Positions 15,730 through 24,348 of a stretch of DNA of 61,708 nt are shown here, piece after piece. The stretch comes from Candidatus Krumholzibacteriota bacterium (GTDB lineage Bacteria; Krumholzibacteriota; Krumholzibacteriia; LZORAL124-64-63). A program made the translations under genes and the position numbers. Numbering within the stretch: position 1 is the first letter of the stretch; each line of letters begins with the position of its first letter. The DNA is taken from contig JAJRZA010000012.1 in NCBI GenBank assembly GCA_024275485.1, positions 1 through 61,708 of the forward strand. The letters run 5' to 3'. Below the pieces are notes generated by a model. That model ran no database searches. It was not told where the DNA came from and worked only from the letters and a program-made list of their open reading frames with translations.

Positions 15730-17325
15730 TCATCTTCCCAGAAGCCCCAAAAATCGCCTTAAAAAACCACTTTCGTTCAGATCGGTTGAATCAGAATCAT
15801 CCTGGCTGGCTACCCATTTTTTCATGGTTTCCTCGTTGGCGGCGGCTCTTTCGGCGGCCAAGCGAGCAAAAGCGGCAGGCACTTTGTCGTTCAGGGCCAA
15901 CAATCCTCGGAAGGCTTCCGGGCCCAATTCCAACAAAACCGAACTGTCGGTGACCTTGATTTCAGCACTGCGGGGCATGTCCAGCATGAGACTCATCTCC
16001 CCCACCAAGCTGCCTTCCTCCGGGACAAATTCCATGATGGTTTCATCTTTGTCTCCAAAAACCCGACCGGCCAGACCACCTGTAACCAGAATGTGACAGG
16101 TGTGCCCGTCATCTCCCTGGTGAAAGAGGGTTTCGCCCTCGGTGTAACGGACCCGGCGGGCCAGCGGTGCGATGGTCTGCATATCCTGCAGTGTCAGCAA
16201 TGGCTGACCGTCCTCATCGAGCACCAGCTTTTGGGTCAATTCGCTGTCATGTAGAGCCTTGGTGATGAGGGCTATTTCCTGGTCCTTGGGATCCAGCTTC
16301 ATCTGGTTGTTGACCAGCATCAGGTAATCGTTCAGAAGCTGATCACTCATGGGGAAGGGAATTTCGATGCCGGCGCGTTTGAACTTGTACCAGATCATCC
16401 GGTTCACATCGCCCTCGATGGCTTCTTTTCGGTGGTAATCACGGGTCCAAAAACGCAGTCGGTAATTGATGCCAAAATCCTGAAACTGGGTGATGTAAAC
16501 ATCGGGGTCGGGATGCGGCAACACCGTGTCGACTTCCCCTGCGGCGGACACCAGGGCGGCGATCACATCGTCGGGCGCGTCGCTGTAACTGGCACCAACA
16601 TCGATGGTGTGTCGTCGAGCCGGATTGGGTTTGACCATGTTGTGGATCGTCGACTCGCTGACTTTGGAGTTGGGCACGATTTTCAGGTGACCGCCCATGG
16701 TGCGAATGCGGGTTTCACGCCAGTTCGTCTCGGTCACCTTACCGGACACACCATCAATTTCGATCCAATCTCCTGGCATAACAGAACGGGTGATGTGCAA
16801 TGACATTCCTGCCAGAAGATTACCCAGCACTCCCTGCAAGGCAAAGCCAACTACGGCCGTCAGCAAGGCAGTGGAAGCCAGCAGCGGCGCAATGTCGATG
16901 CCCAACTCAAATCGGAGTACGCCAAAAGCCAAACCCATCACAGCCACGGTGCGAAAAATTCCCATCAGGAGTTCAGGGATGGGCAGCTCACTTCCACTGC
17001 GGGAAAAAATCACATGAGCCGATCCCTCCACAAGCATCAACAATGCCACGCCAGTCCAGAAAATGAGCCAGGCACTCTGATGGGAATGGTTCTGGGTGAG
17101 CCATGCCGCGGCATGGGGCAAATACTGCAGAGCCACTATCAACGACCAGGACAAAGCCAAAATGATCAACGGCATCAGAACAAATCGCACCAAACCACCC
17201 AACCCCGAGGGTGTTCGCCCACCGCCTTTGCCGGTTTTTTTCAATGCCTTGGACAATCCACGGGCCACCAGCCAGAGCAACAGCATGGTCAGAACTTCAA
17301 TGGTGGTCGGAAGGTATTGGTTCAC
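15730..17325 (-). CDS. MscS-type channel with C-terminal cyclic-nucleotide-binding domain
   Basis: The 531-residue protein starts with several membrane helices. The MscS pore follows (LLASTALLTAVVGFALQGVLGNLLAGM), then the conserved 'MPGDWIEIDGVSGKVTETNWRETRI' beta domain and the 'IVPNSKV' motif. Residues about 385-490 form a CRP-like cyclic-nucleotide domain: 'YTEGETLFHQGD', 'GSLVGEMSLMLDMPRSAEI', with the Glu and Arg of the phosphate-binding cassette kept. Such fusions are known as bCNG channels, and cAMP gating is described in that family. It starts at GTG (17325) with a GGAG site and is the last gene of the operon that also holds an adenylate cyclase. Confidence 0.9.
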   Translation of the reverse strand: MNQYLPTTIEVLTMLLLWLVARGLSKALKKTGKGGGRTPSGLGGLVRFVLMPLIILALSWSLIVALQYLPHAAAWLTQNHSHQSAWLIFWTGVALLMLVEGSAHVIFSRSGSELPIPELLMGIFRTVAVMGLAFGVLRFELGIDIAPLLASTALLTAVVGFALQGVLGNLLAGMSLHITRSVMPGDWIEIDGVSGKVTETNWRETRIRTMGGHLKIVPNSKVSESTIHNMVKPNPARRHTIDVGASYSDAPDDVIAALVSAAGEVDTVLPHPDPDVYITQFQDFGINYRLRFWTRDYHRKEAIEGDVNRMIWYKFKRAGIEIPFPMSDQLLNDYLMLVNNQMKLDPKDQEIALITKALHDSELTQKLVLDEDGQPLLTLQDMQTIAPLARRVRYTEGETLFHQGDDGHTCHILVTGGLAGRVFGDKDETIMEFVPEEGSLVGEMSLMLDMPRSAEIKVTDSSVLLELGPEAFRGLLALNDKVPAAFARLAAERAAANEETMKKWVASQDDSDSTDLNESGFLRRFLGLLGR

Positions 17326-17385
17326 TTGGTGGACTCCGTGGTTTCTGGGCTATTTCTGAATGATTCGTAATGATGGATGAATGAT

Positions 17386-18768
17386 TCAACCTTCTCCATC
17401 GGGAGGCATGGGCAACTTGTTGATGCCTCCCACTGTGGGTAGTATGCCGTCTTCACTGTCTTCAGACCAGTCCGAATAGACGTAAGGCAGATCTCCTTCT
17501 TCCACCAGTTGCACCACCTGTTCATACCATTGGGCGTACTCTTCGTCATCACCACGGCCGAGGCGAGCAATAACTGGAAAACGTTCGATGAACTTGCGGG
17601 CCAGGCTAATGGGACTGTCACATGCGGCATCATCCCAGCCGAAAAACTGATCGCCCGCACTGGTACTATAGGCGACCAGATCCTTGGAACCGTCCAAGGC
17701 CATCGCACCGTGATCCGGGTCAATGTTGGCCACATGGGTAATGCCGCATCGCCAATGCAGACCAGAAGACGACATGCCCGGACTGATGCGCATACGCTCG
17801 TACCCCATTTTGTGCAGCTCCGAAACCATGAGCAGAACCAAACTCGCGTTGTCGTGCATCGCATCGCCCGAAAGGTCCTTGCCCTCAATTTTCAGTTCCT
17901 GTCCCTGGTGGACAAAAAAAGTTTGGGCATCGCTGCCCAGCTCCCTGACCAGATCCATCAAAATCGCCGCGCGATCATCGAGGATTTCGTCATCATTTTC
18001 CGGAGCATGATGGGTGACGCCGATTTGTTTGGCTCCCACATCAAATCCAACCTGGGCCACCTCCTGTAGAGTGCTGTGGCCCCATCCCATGTGGCTTGAA
18101 TATTCTTTTTCCGCATAGTGGCCGTCCATAATCAATGCGGAAACCGGATTGGGGTTTCTGCAAAAATCCTTGAATTTCCGACGGTGGTCAAGGCCTGCCT
18201 CGCTCCACTCCATGTCAGTTGCAAAAACCAGGGAAGACCCCTTGGCGGGATCGTCTATGCGCCAGGCAAGACATCCTCCTGGATGAGGCACCGGGCAAAC
18301 CCGCACTTCCAGACTTCCAACCGTCAGAAATTCACGGGATAATTCCCCTTGCCAGGATCCATCTCGCGCGGAGACATCCACGGTGACCAGCAGGGAACCG
18401 GCCCGGGCCAGGGACACCGGCCAATAGGGTTCGCCAATGAGATTGGTCAGGGCCTGCCAGGTATCGGGTCGCCCACTCGGTGGAACCAATCCGACAATTT
18501 TTATTGGACGTCCCTTTTGATACAGAGGGGGGAATGCCGGCAAACCCATCAAGTGATCCAAGTGGTAATGAGACAGCAGCAGAACCAATGGATCAGTGGA
18601 TTGACCAAGATGGGGCAGAAGGTTTCTCAACCCGGTACCTGCATCAATGATAATGCGTTCCCCGGAGTCACCCAGAATGATAATGCTGGTGGTATCGCCA
18701 CCGTATACCGTATACTGAATGCCGTTCACGGGGTTTGAACCCCGCACACCGCCAAAAATCACTCTCAT
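17386..18768 (-). CDS. Metallo-beta-lactamase-fold hydrolase fused to an unknown C-terminal domain
   Basis: The 460-residue protein opens with 'MRVIFGGVRGSNP', an RNase Z/PhnP/cyclic-phosphodiesterase-like start, followed by 'IIIDAGTGLRNL', 'LLSHYHLDHLMGLP' (HxHxDH), 'PHPGGCLAWRI', 'FATDME', 'MDGHYAEKEY' and 'VTHHAPENDD', so residues 1-260 form a complete zinc hydrolase. Residues about 285-460 form a separate domain ('DNASLVLLMVSELHKMGYERMRISPGMSSSGLHWRC') that I do not recognise. It begins 3 bp after the cyclase stop. A cyclic-nucleotide phosphodiesterase role is attractive from context but unproved. Confidence 0.82.
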   Translation of the reverse strand: MRVIFGGVRGSNPVNGIQYTVYGGDTTSIIILGDSGERIIIDAGTGLRNLLPHLGQSTDPLVLLLSHYHLDHLMGLPAFPPLYQKGRPIKIVGLVPPSGRPDTWQALTNLIGEPYWPVSLARAGSLLVTVDVSARDGSWQGELSREFLTVGSLEVRVCPVPHPGGCLAWRIDDPAKGSSLVFATDMEWSEAGLDHRRKFKDFCRNPNPVSALIMDGHYAEKEYSSHMGWGHSTLQEVAQVGFDVGAKQIGVTHHAPENDDEILDDRAAILMDLVRELGSDAQTFFVHQGQELKIEGKDLSGDAMHDNASLVLLMVSELHKMGYERMRISPGMSSSGLHWRCGITHVANIDPDHGAMALDGSKDLVAYSTSAGDQFFGWDDAACDSPISLARKFIERFPVIARLGRGDDEEYAQWYEQVVQLVEEGDLPYVYSDWSEDSEDGILPTVGGINKLPMPPDGEG

Positions 18769-18771
18769 TAA

Positions 18772-20793
18772 CTACTTCCTTGTCAGGTTCCAAACCGGAT
18801 CAAAACCTTCATTCTCATTTTGAAGACGCTCCAGCCATTTTCCGGAAGCGGGGTCGTCGGGGAAATCATTTTGCAACTCGGACATGGCTTTTCTGGCTGC
18901 AGAAAGTTGCCCCTGTTTGCAGAGGTCCAGAGCATTCCGATAACCCTGCCAATGGGCTGGCTCCGCCTCCCCGGCAAATCCTTCCAATTCGAAAACCCGC
19001 ACTGGCTGTTGGCGACCCACCACCCTCAGATCGCCCAGTTCCCGGAACATCAATTCGCTGGCCGCAGCTTCGCGGGTGGCGTCGGAAATCATGAGATAGG
19101 TGCCAAAGACCTTGTTGGCTCCTTCAAGACGAGACGCCAGGTTGGCTGCATCACCCAACACAGTGTAATCGAAGCGCTGGTTTGAACCCATGTTGCCCAC
19201 AATGACGGGACCACTGTTCAAACCGATGCGCATGCGCATGGTGGCTCCAAAACGCTCTTCAAATTCTGCCCGGCGTTCGGCCAATTTTCGCTGGCAAAGG
19301 ATCGACGCACGGCAGGCGCGCAGGGCGTGGTCCGGTTGATCCACCGGAGCATTCCAGAAGGCGATGATGGCGTCGCCTTCATATTTATCCAGGGTGCCGC
19401 CCGATTCGAGAATGATGTCCGTCATGTCGGTAAGGTATTCGTTCAGCAGTTGTGTCAGTTCTTGCGGTTCCAGGCCTTCGGACATGGGCGTGAAAGCCTC
19501 AAGGTCCGAAAATAGAATTGTCAGTTCTCGTCTTTCGCCACCCAGCTTCAAACGGTCGGGATCATCCATGATACGCTGGATGACATCCGGGCTCAGGTAA
19601 TGCCGAAAGGCCTGGCGGATGAACCTTTTCTGCCGTCCCTCGGTGGTCCAGGCGATAATCATGGCGCCGGCCAGGGCGCCTCCATGGCCCAAGGTACCCG
19701 GCACTATCGGCCACCAAATGCCCCCGCGGCCAGCTAGCATGCCCAGGGCTGCCGGCAACAAAAGAAATATTACTATGGCGGAGATTGTGTGCCAAAGCTT
19801 TCCACCCAGGAGCATAACTACGGCAGCCAGGAACGACATGACAAATATTACCGTCAACACCGCCGACGCGGGTGGTTCGGTAATAAAACTGTCGTTGAGA
19901 ATATTTTCCAAAACCGTGGCATTAATGGTCACCCCGGGGCTGACCCGACTCAGGGGGGTGGGCCGCAAATCCATCAAACCCGGCGCGCTCATGCCGAACA
20001 GCACGTGCTTGCCCTGCACTACGGAAGGGTCCAGGGCCGGAGTGCCGCCTTCCATCAAGCGAAGGTCCGATTGCACCACTTCAGCAGCGTTGTAGATGGG
20101 CCAAAAAGTTTCCGGATCCCTGAAATTCAGGATGCGCAAGGAAGGGCCATTGTCCAACACCCTGCGCGCCTGCTCATGATCCTCACCAATCAGACTCGCC
20201 GCAGCGCCCACCGAAAGCATTGGCTGGCCGTCCCCAAGATCCACCCACAGCGAAGTCCGGCGAAAAACTCCATCGGCATCCGGCACATCACTGACATTGG
20301 CCAGGGACAGGCAGTTGTCTTTCACTTCACTGATGGGAAAGGTTGTTTTTTTAGTTGCGTCGATGTTGGTATGGACAAATGCCGCGCCCACAAAAAACCC
20401 ACTGGCAGCGATGGCTTCGCCGAAAATCCGGTCATCCCAAACCCCATACACCGACGGCTCGGTGTACAAGACATCGAACGACAGGGAACGGGCCCCGCCC
20501 AGCACACAGAAATCGATGATGGCGGTGTAGATCTCCCGGGGCCAAGGCCAGGACCAACCGTTGGTTTCCTGGCCCCAATCCAGGCTGTATTGATCCAACA
20601 GGATCAAGCAAACCTGTGATTCATCCTTAACCTCGGCAGTGGCACCGCGAGTGGCCAGCGACCGCACCCGCCAATCCCAGGTGGTATTCTCCCAGCGGTC
20701 CAGAACACCGGCAAACCACAACCCACCTGACAAAAGGGTTGCTCCAAGAGCCAACAGCAACGCCTGAATGAGCTTTTTTCGAAGATGCTTCAT
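18772..20793 (-). CDS. CHASE2-domain class III adenylate/guanylate cyclase
   Basis: The 673-residue membrane protein begins with a signal anchor, then a CHASE2 extracytoplasmic sensor (about residues 30-310), then three closely spaced helices typical of CHASE2 proteins (VLTVIFVMSFLAAVVML; ISAIVIFLLLPAALGML; ALAGAMIIAW). The cyclase domain (about 420-600) has both metal Asp motifs ('LFSDLEAFTP', 'DKYEGDAIIAFW') and the transition-state region 'LGDAANLASRLEG', so it should be active. The Lys in 'DKYEGD' favours ATP as substrate. Short helical sequence follows. It lies 6 bp after the M48 gene and 3 bp before the MBL gene. Confidence 0.92.
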   Translation of the reverse strand: MKHLRKKLIQALLLALGATLLSGGLWFAGVLDRWENTTWDWRVRSLATRGATAEVKDESQVCLILLDQYSLDWGQETNGWSWPWPREIYTAIIDFCVLGGARSLSFDVLYTEPSVYGVWDDRIFGEAIAASGFFVGAAFVHTNIDATKKTTFPISEVKDNCLSLANVSDVPDADGVFRRTSLWVDLGDGQPMLSVGAAASLIGEDHEQARRVLDNGPSLRILNFRDPETFWPIYNAAEVVQSDLRLMEGGTPALDPSVVQGKHVLFGMSAPGLMDLRPTPLSRVSPGVTINATVLENILNDSFITEPPASAVLTVIFVMSFLAAVVMLLGGKLWHTISAIVIFLLLPAALGMLAGRGGIWWPIVPGTLGHGGALAGAMIIAWTTEGRQKRFIRQAFRHYLSPDVIQRIMDDPDRLKLGGERRELTILFSDLEAFTPMSEGLEPQELTQLLNEYLTDMTDIILESGGTLDKYEGDAIIAFWNAPVDQPDHALRACRASILCQRKLAERRAEFEERFGATMRMRIGLNSGPVIVGNMGSNQRFDYTVLGDAANLASRLEGANKVFGTYLMISDATREAAASELMFRELGDLRVVGRQQPVRVFELEGFAGEAEPAHWQGYRNALDLCKQGQLSAARKAMSELQNDFPDDPASGKWLERLQNENEGFDPVWNLTRK

Positions 20794-20799
20794 GGCGTC

Positions 20800-21720
20800 C
20801 TATCGAACAGCGGCCACGAAGCGTTCGTGACGCACCGCGGGTTCAACCTGGTCCTGTTTGCCTGCCAGCATCGGACCAATGGCATCGGCCCGATCCTGGG
20901 GATCCGGGTGAGTTCGTGCAAATCCGGGCCCACTCGGTTTGATGCGTTTCTTCATCTCCATGAGCATGCGCGGCAGAGCCCTGGGGTCGTAACCCACCCG
21001 CTCCAGGATACCAACAGCGGTTCGATCCGCCTCTTCTTCCAAACCGCGGGAATAACCGTTGACCACCAGGGTACTGGTGATGTCGTCGATGCTGCCTTCG
21101 TAGTCGGCCACCAATTGCTTAAGGTCGCTACCGCCAAAGGTGCGCGCACTCTCGGTGGCCAGGATGGTCAGGGCACTGGTCAACCGGCTGTTCTTGATGG
21201 CCCGCAATCCATGCTTGCCCACCACGTGGCTGATTTCATGGGCCAACACCGCAGCCAGTTCATCCTCGCTCTGGCATAGATCGACCATGCCCCTGCTGAT
21301 CAGGATGAATCCGCCTGGAGCCGCAAATGCATTGATCTCTTCGCTGTCGATCATCAGGAAGTGATAACCGCCAAAAGTTTCCGGTCGCTCCGAAGCCATG
21401 GCCAGGGTTTGACCGATTTCGTTGAGGTAGCGGTTGGGGGTATGGTCTTCCAAGGGCTTGTAATCATCAAGCAACCGGGCAGCAACCGCCCGTCCAATGT
21501 AATATTCTTGCCGGGGAGAAATACACTTGAAAGTAAGATCTATGGCGTCGATGCTGCGGTGCAGGGAATCGGCTTCCTCCTCACTGATGTTGCCCGTGGC
21601 CTGGGCAACGTCGGTGGCTATGTTGGCCACGGCCGCACACCCGGCCAACCAGTAGGCGACACCCGTCAATGAGATCAGGATCAAAATCAACATTACGGAA
21701 AAATGTCGGGAGTTTTTCAT
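20800..21720 (-). CDS. M48-family lipoprotein metalloprotease
   Basis: The 306-residue protein has a lipobox (WLAG|C, Cys 28) and the zinc motif 'LAHEISHVVGKH' with a downstream third ligand in 'GLEEEADRTAVGIL'. 'INAFAAPGGFILISRGMVDL' is the usual M48 strand-loop. Relatives such as BepA/LoiP act in the periplasm on outer-membrane proteins. The start at 21720 follows GGAGG, overlaps nothing and sits only 1 bp after the upstream SH3 gene stop. The conserved tail 'HPDPQDRADAI' is also present. Its placement in an operon with a sensory cyclase suggests envelope-stress function, but this is inference. Confidence 0.92.
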   Translation of the reverse strand: MKNSRHFSVMLILILISLTGVAYWLAGCAAVANIATDVAQATGNISEEEADSLHRSIDAIDLTFKCISPRQEYYIGRAVAARLLDDYKPLEDHTPNRYLNEIGQTLAMASERPETFGGYHFLMIDSEEINAFAAPGGFILISRGMVDLCQSEDELAAVLAHEISHVVGKHGLRAIKNSRLTSALTILATESARTFGGSDLKQLVADYEGSIDDITSTLVVNGYSRGLEEEADRTAVGILERVGYDPRALPRMLMEMKKRIKPSGPGFARTHPDPQDRADAIGPMLAGKQDQVEPAVRHERFVAAVR

Positions 21721-21721
21721 A

Positions 21722-22243
21722 CTACCGACCTCCTTTCGCGGGCACAATCTGGCCAGCGGCCAGGAAAGCCTCGGCCTGCTCGGAAGTGATCACTATTTTT
21801 TCCATGAGATCAACCCAGGTGTAATCCAAATCACCGTGTTTTTTCTTATACTCATTCTCCACCTGATCATTGAAGCCCTTGCCGGCCAAAGCAATTTCTT
21901 CACCCGAGGCACCGGTTTTGGCATCGATGGTTCCCGATACCATGGCCAGCTCATCTTCGGACAAGGCCGATTCGTGCAACCACCCGGACTCTCCGTCGAG
22001 GGCCGTCACCTCAATCCAGGGTCCCTGCCTGCCTTTGACTGTCACTTGAGCCCCATAACCAACTTCTGCCACCGTGGAGCCCAGAAACGAAGGGCGAGAG
22101 CGCAACTTGGTGGTTCGCACCTGAACATTCATGACCTCTGCCGCAGCCCAGACCACCCCGGCGATCACCAACATTGCCGTCAACAGACCAACCCCCAGGC
22201 GCCTTCGGATACTTGAAAAGTCATTCCACCATCTTTTACTCAT
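21722..22243 (-). CDS. Secreted/anchored bacterial SH3-domain protein
   Basis: The 173-residue protein has an N-terminal membrane segment (VGLLTAMLVIAGVVWAAA), then a bacterial SH3b domain (about 38-95: 'VRTTKLRSRPSFLGSTVAEVGYGAQVTVKGRQGPWIEV ... GWLHESAL'). A helical tail ends in 'KGGR'. SH3b domains usually contact peptidoglycan or protein partners in the periplasm. It is the first gene of the five-gene operon, one base ahead of the M48 protease, so the two products may work together. Confidence 0.85.
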   Translation of the reverse strand: MSKRWWNDFSSIRRRLGVGLLTAMLVIAGVVWAAAEVMNVQVRTTKLRSRPSFLGSTVAEVGYGAQVTVKGRQGPWIEVTALDGESGWLHESALSEDELAMVSGTIDAKTGASGEEIALAGKGFNDQVENEYKKKHGDLDYTWVDLMEKIVITSEQAEAFLAAGQIVPAKGGR

Positions 22244-22336
22244 TTTCCGCCTCTCTGAAATTTCACTAAAGAATTCTCCCACAAATCCGATAATCCATTT
22301 TGGACACGCAACACAATTTCCCAGGAGGAGAATATC

Positions 22337-23155
22337 GTGAAAAGGAAAACCAGAATAACCTCGTTGTCAGTAGTCCTGTTCTTAGTTTGCTTGGCTGCGG
22401 GCTCACTGGCCGACTCGGACAAGTACCCCAACCGGGTCAAATTCCCCGATGTGAAAACTGTGGAGTCATATGATCTGAAAGCCGGCTTGGACTCCGGTGA
22501 GTATATCGTGGTTGACGCACGTTCACAGCTGGAATATGACGTTATTCACGTGGACGGTGCCAAGCACGTTGCCGTCAGCAAAAAAACCTTCGTTGCCCAG
22601 CTTAAGGTTGTTGCTGAACAAAATCCCGGCAAAAAGATTGCCTTCTATTGTAACGGCATCACTTGTCTGAAATCCTACAAGGCCACCAAAAAGGCCATGG
22701 ACGCTGGTTATTCCAATGTATATGCCTATGATGCCGGCATTCCCGAGTGGGCCAACATGTACCCTGGCCAGACCCAGCTATTGGGCAAAGCCATCACCGA
22801 TCCCGAGAAACAATTGCTCAGCAAGGCCCATTTCAAAGAGCGCACACTGGCCTGGTCGTACTTCAAGTCCGCTGCCGATGGCGACAACATCATGGTGATC
22901 GACCTGCGGGACAAATACCAGAAATCCACCACCCTGCCCGGCATGGAGTCGGCCATCAACATCCCTCTGGATGTTTTCATCCCGAATTTTGTTGCCAAAA
23001 AGACCAACCAGGACAAGACCCTGCTCATCTTCGACCAAGTGGGCAAGCAGGTCAAGTGGCTGCAGTACTATCTCGAGGAGTATGGTTACAAGAACTACAT
23101 GTTCCTCGAAGGTGGCGCCACCTCGGTGTTGAAGAAACAGGAATATCGAAGCTAA
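22337..23155 (+). CDS. Periplasmic double rhodanese-like protein
   Basis: The 272-residue product has a signal peptide (TSLSVVLFLVCLAAGSLA) and two rhodanese-like domains. The first (about 35-140) keeps a catalytic Cys near residue 105 in 'FYCNGITCLKSYKATKKAMDAGY' and the flanking 'VDARSQLEYDVIHVDGAKHV'. The second (about 170-270) has 'VIDLRDKYQKSTTLPGMESAINIPL' but no Cys in the expected loop (LLIFDQVGKQ), so it is probably inactive. It starts at GTG because GGAGGAG lies 6 bp upstream. Sulfurtransfer or thiol handling in the periplasm is likely. A terminator follows. Confidence 0.88.
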   Translation: MKRKTRITSLSVVLFLVCLAAGSLADSDKYPNRVKFPDVKTVESYDLKAGLDSGEYIVVDARSQLEYDVIHVDGAKHVAVSKKTFVAQLKVVAEQNPGKKIAFYCNGITCLKSYKATKKAMDAGYSNVYAYDAGIPEWANMYPGQTQLLGKAITDPEKQLLSKAHFKERTLAWSYFKSAADGDNIMVIDLRDKYQKSTTLPGMESAINIPLDVFIPNFVAKKTNQDKTLLIFDQVGKQVKWLQYYLEEYGYKNYMFLEGGATSVLKKQEYRS

Positions 23156-23181
23156 TCGATTTTCCATCGCTGATACCTTTG

Positions 23182-23214
23182 AAGAAACCCGTCGCATCAG
23201 GTGGCGGGTTTCTT
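23182..23214 (+). terminator. Terminator after the rhodanese gene
   Basis: AAGAAACCCG pairs with CGGGTTTCTT around an imperfect GC-rich core. The T-rich 3' arm and the position 26 bp after the stop codon fit an intrinsic terminator. Confidence 0.82.
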
Positions 23215-23308
23215 TTCCATGGTAGGCCTGCTGCCAAACCACCCTTCTTGACGGTTTCACCTGCCTAAGTTCTGGATGTCGGCCATGCGGAAACTGTTTT
23301 GACCAAGA

Positions 23309-23340
23309 TTTCAAATAATAATGAAATATTTTCAAATAAT
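23309..23340 (+). repeat. Direct repeat TTTCAAATAAT x2 upstream of the sigma factor gene
   Basis: Two identical 11-base copies begin at 23309 and 23330, a 21-bp (two-turn) period. They lie 115-145 bp before the start codon, next to a TTGACC box at 23299-23304 that could be a -35 element. The phasing suggests a regulator binding site overlapping a promoter, but this is not proved. Confidence 0.55.
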
Positions 23341-23453
23341 GTGTAATGGACCTCTTCTTCGCTGCACTAACTCAATGCCGACTAAAATCGACCCGGTTAT
23401 CCGGGACCGTAGTAAATGGCCCCATTGGTCCAATATCCTGAGGAGAGAAGACC

Positions 23454-24308
23454 ATGTACGAAGTGGAAAAACACCATGACCGGCGCAACGACCCCGCGCT
23501 GCGTAACTATCTGAATCTGATCTCCCGCTATGATCTGCTCACCCGTGAAGAAGAATCCGACCTGGCTCGACGGATCCGAGGCGGCGATGGCCAAGCCCTG
23601 GATCTGATGGTGAACTCCAATCTCCGCTTCGTTGTCAGCGTGGCCAAAAAATTCCTCAACCGGGGCTTGGGATTCATGGATCTGATCGCCGAAGGCAACG
23701 TGGGCCTGATCACCGCTGCCCGGCGTTTCGACGAACGTCGTGAATTTCGGTTTGTCACCTATGCGGTCTGGTGGATCCGCCAATCCATCCAAACGGCTCT
23801 GCAGGACCAAACCCGCACAGTGCGCCTTCCCGCCAATCGAGCCCGGCAAATGACGGCCATTGCCCGGGCCGAACGTGAAATCGAACAAAAAACCATGAAT
23901 ACAGTCATGGATGACGAATTGGCGACCAAGGTAGCGATTTCCTCACGGAAACTAGGTCACATGAGGGCAGCCTGCCGCCCCAATGTCAGCATTGATGAAT
24001 CGGTCAGCGAAACCGGGGTTCCGCTTCGGGAATCGTTGACTGACCATAACCAGGAATTGCCTACTGAGGAATTGGACCGAATTAATCTTGGGAATGAATT
24101 GGAGGAGGCCCTCAGCACTCTGAATGCTCGAGAACGGCTTATTCTAGAGAGTTATTACGGGCTTGGGAACCAAAAACGGATGTCCCTTGAGGCCATTGGT
24201 GTTTCGATCAAATTGTCCCGGGAGCGAGTGAGGCAGATTAGGAATCGGGCTTTTGTCAAGATTCGGGAGTGCTGTCAGGGATCTATTTTGGCAGAGTACC
24301 TGAACTGA
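23454..24308 (+). CDS. RNA polymerase sigma70-family factor (RpoD/RpoS-like, no region 1.1)
   Basis: The 284-residue protein has sigma regions 1.2 ('[24 protein letters not shown]'), 2 ('[38 protein letters not shown]', '[13 protein letters not shown]'), 3 and 4 ('[15 protein letters not shown] ... [22 protein letters not shown]'). This is group 1/2 architecture without the large N-terminal region 1.1. Residues contacting -10 and -35 promoter elements are well kept, so it should read near-consensus promoters. Whether it is the primary or an alternative factor needs the rest of the genome. A strong ribosome site (GAGGAG) precedes the ATG. Confidence 0.92.
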   Translation: MYEVEKHHDRRNDPALRNYLNLISRYDLLTREEESDLARRIRGGDGQALDLMVNSNLRFVVSVAKKFLNRGLGFMDLIAEGNVGLITAARRFDERREFRFVTYAVWWIRQSIQTALQDQTRTVRLPANRARQMTAIARAEREIEQKTMNTVMDDELATKVAISSRKLGHMRAACRPNVSIDESVSETGVPLRESLTDHNQELPTEELDRINLGNELEEALSTLNARERLILESYYGLGNQKRMSLEAIGVSIKLSRERVRQIRNRAFVKIRECCQGSILAEYLN

Positions 24309-24318
24309 TCAAGGCGAA

Positions 24319-24344
24319 GTGGGGGCGATGTCATTTGGCCCCAC
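24319..24344. terminator. Hairpin between sigma factor and patatin genes
   Basis: GTGGGG(GC) pairs with (GG)CCCCAC across a 10-base loop, between two convergent stops. The stem is short, so confidence is moderate. Confidence 0.55.
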
Positions 24345-24348
24345 ATTG

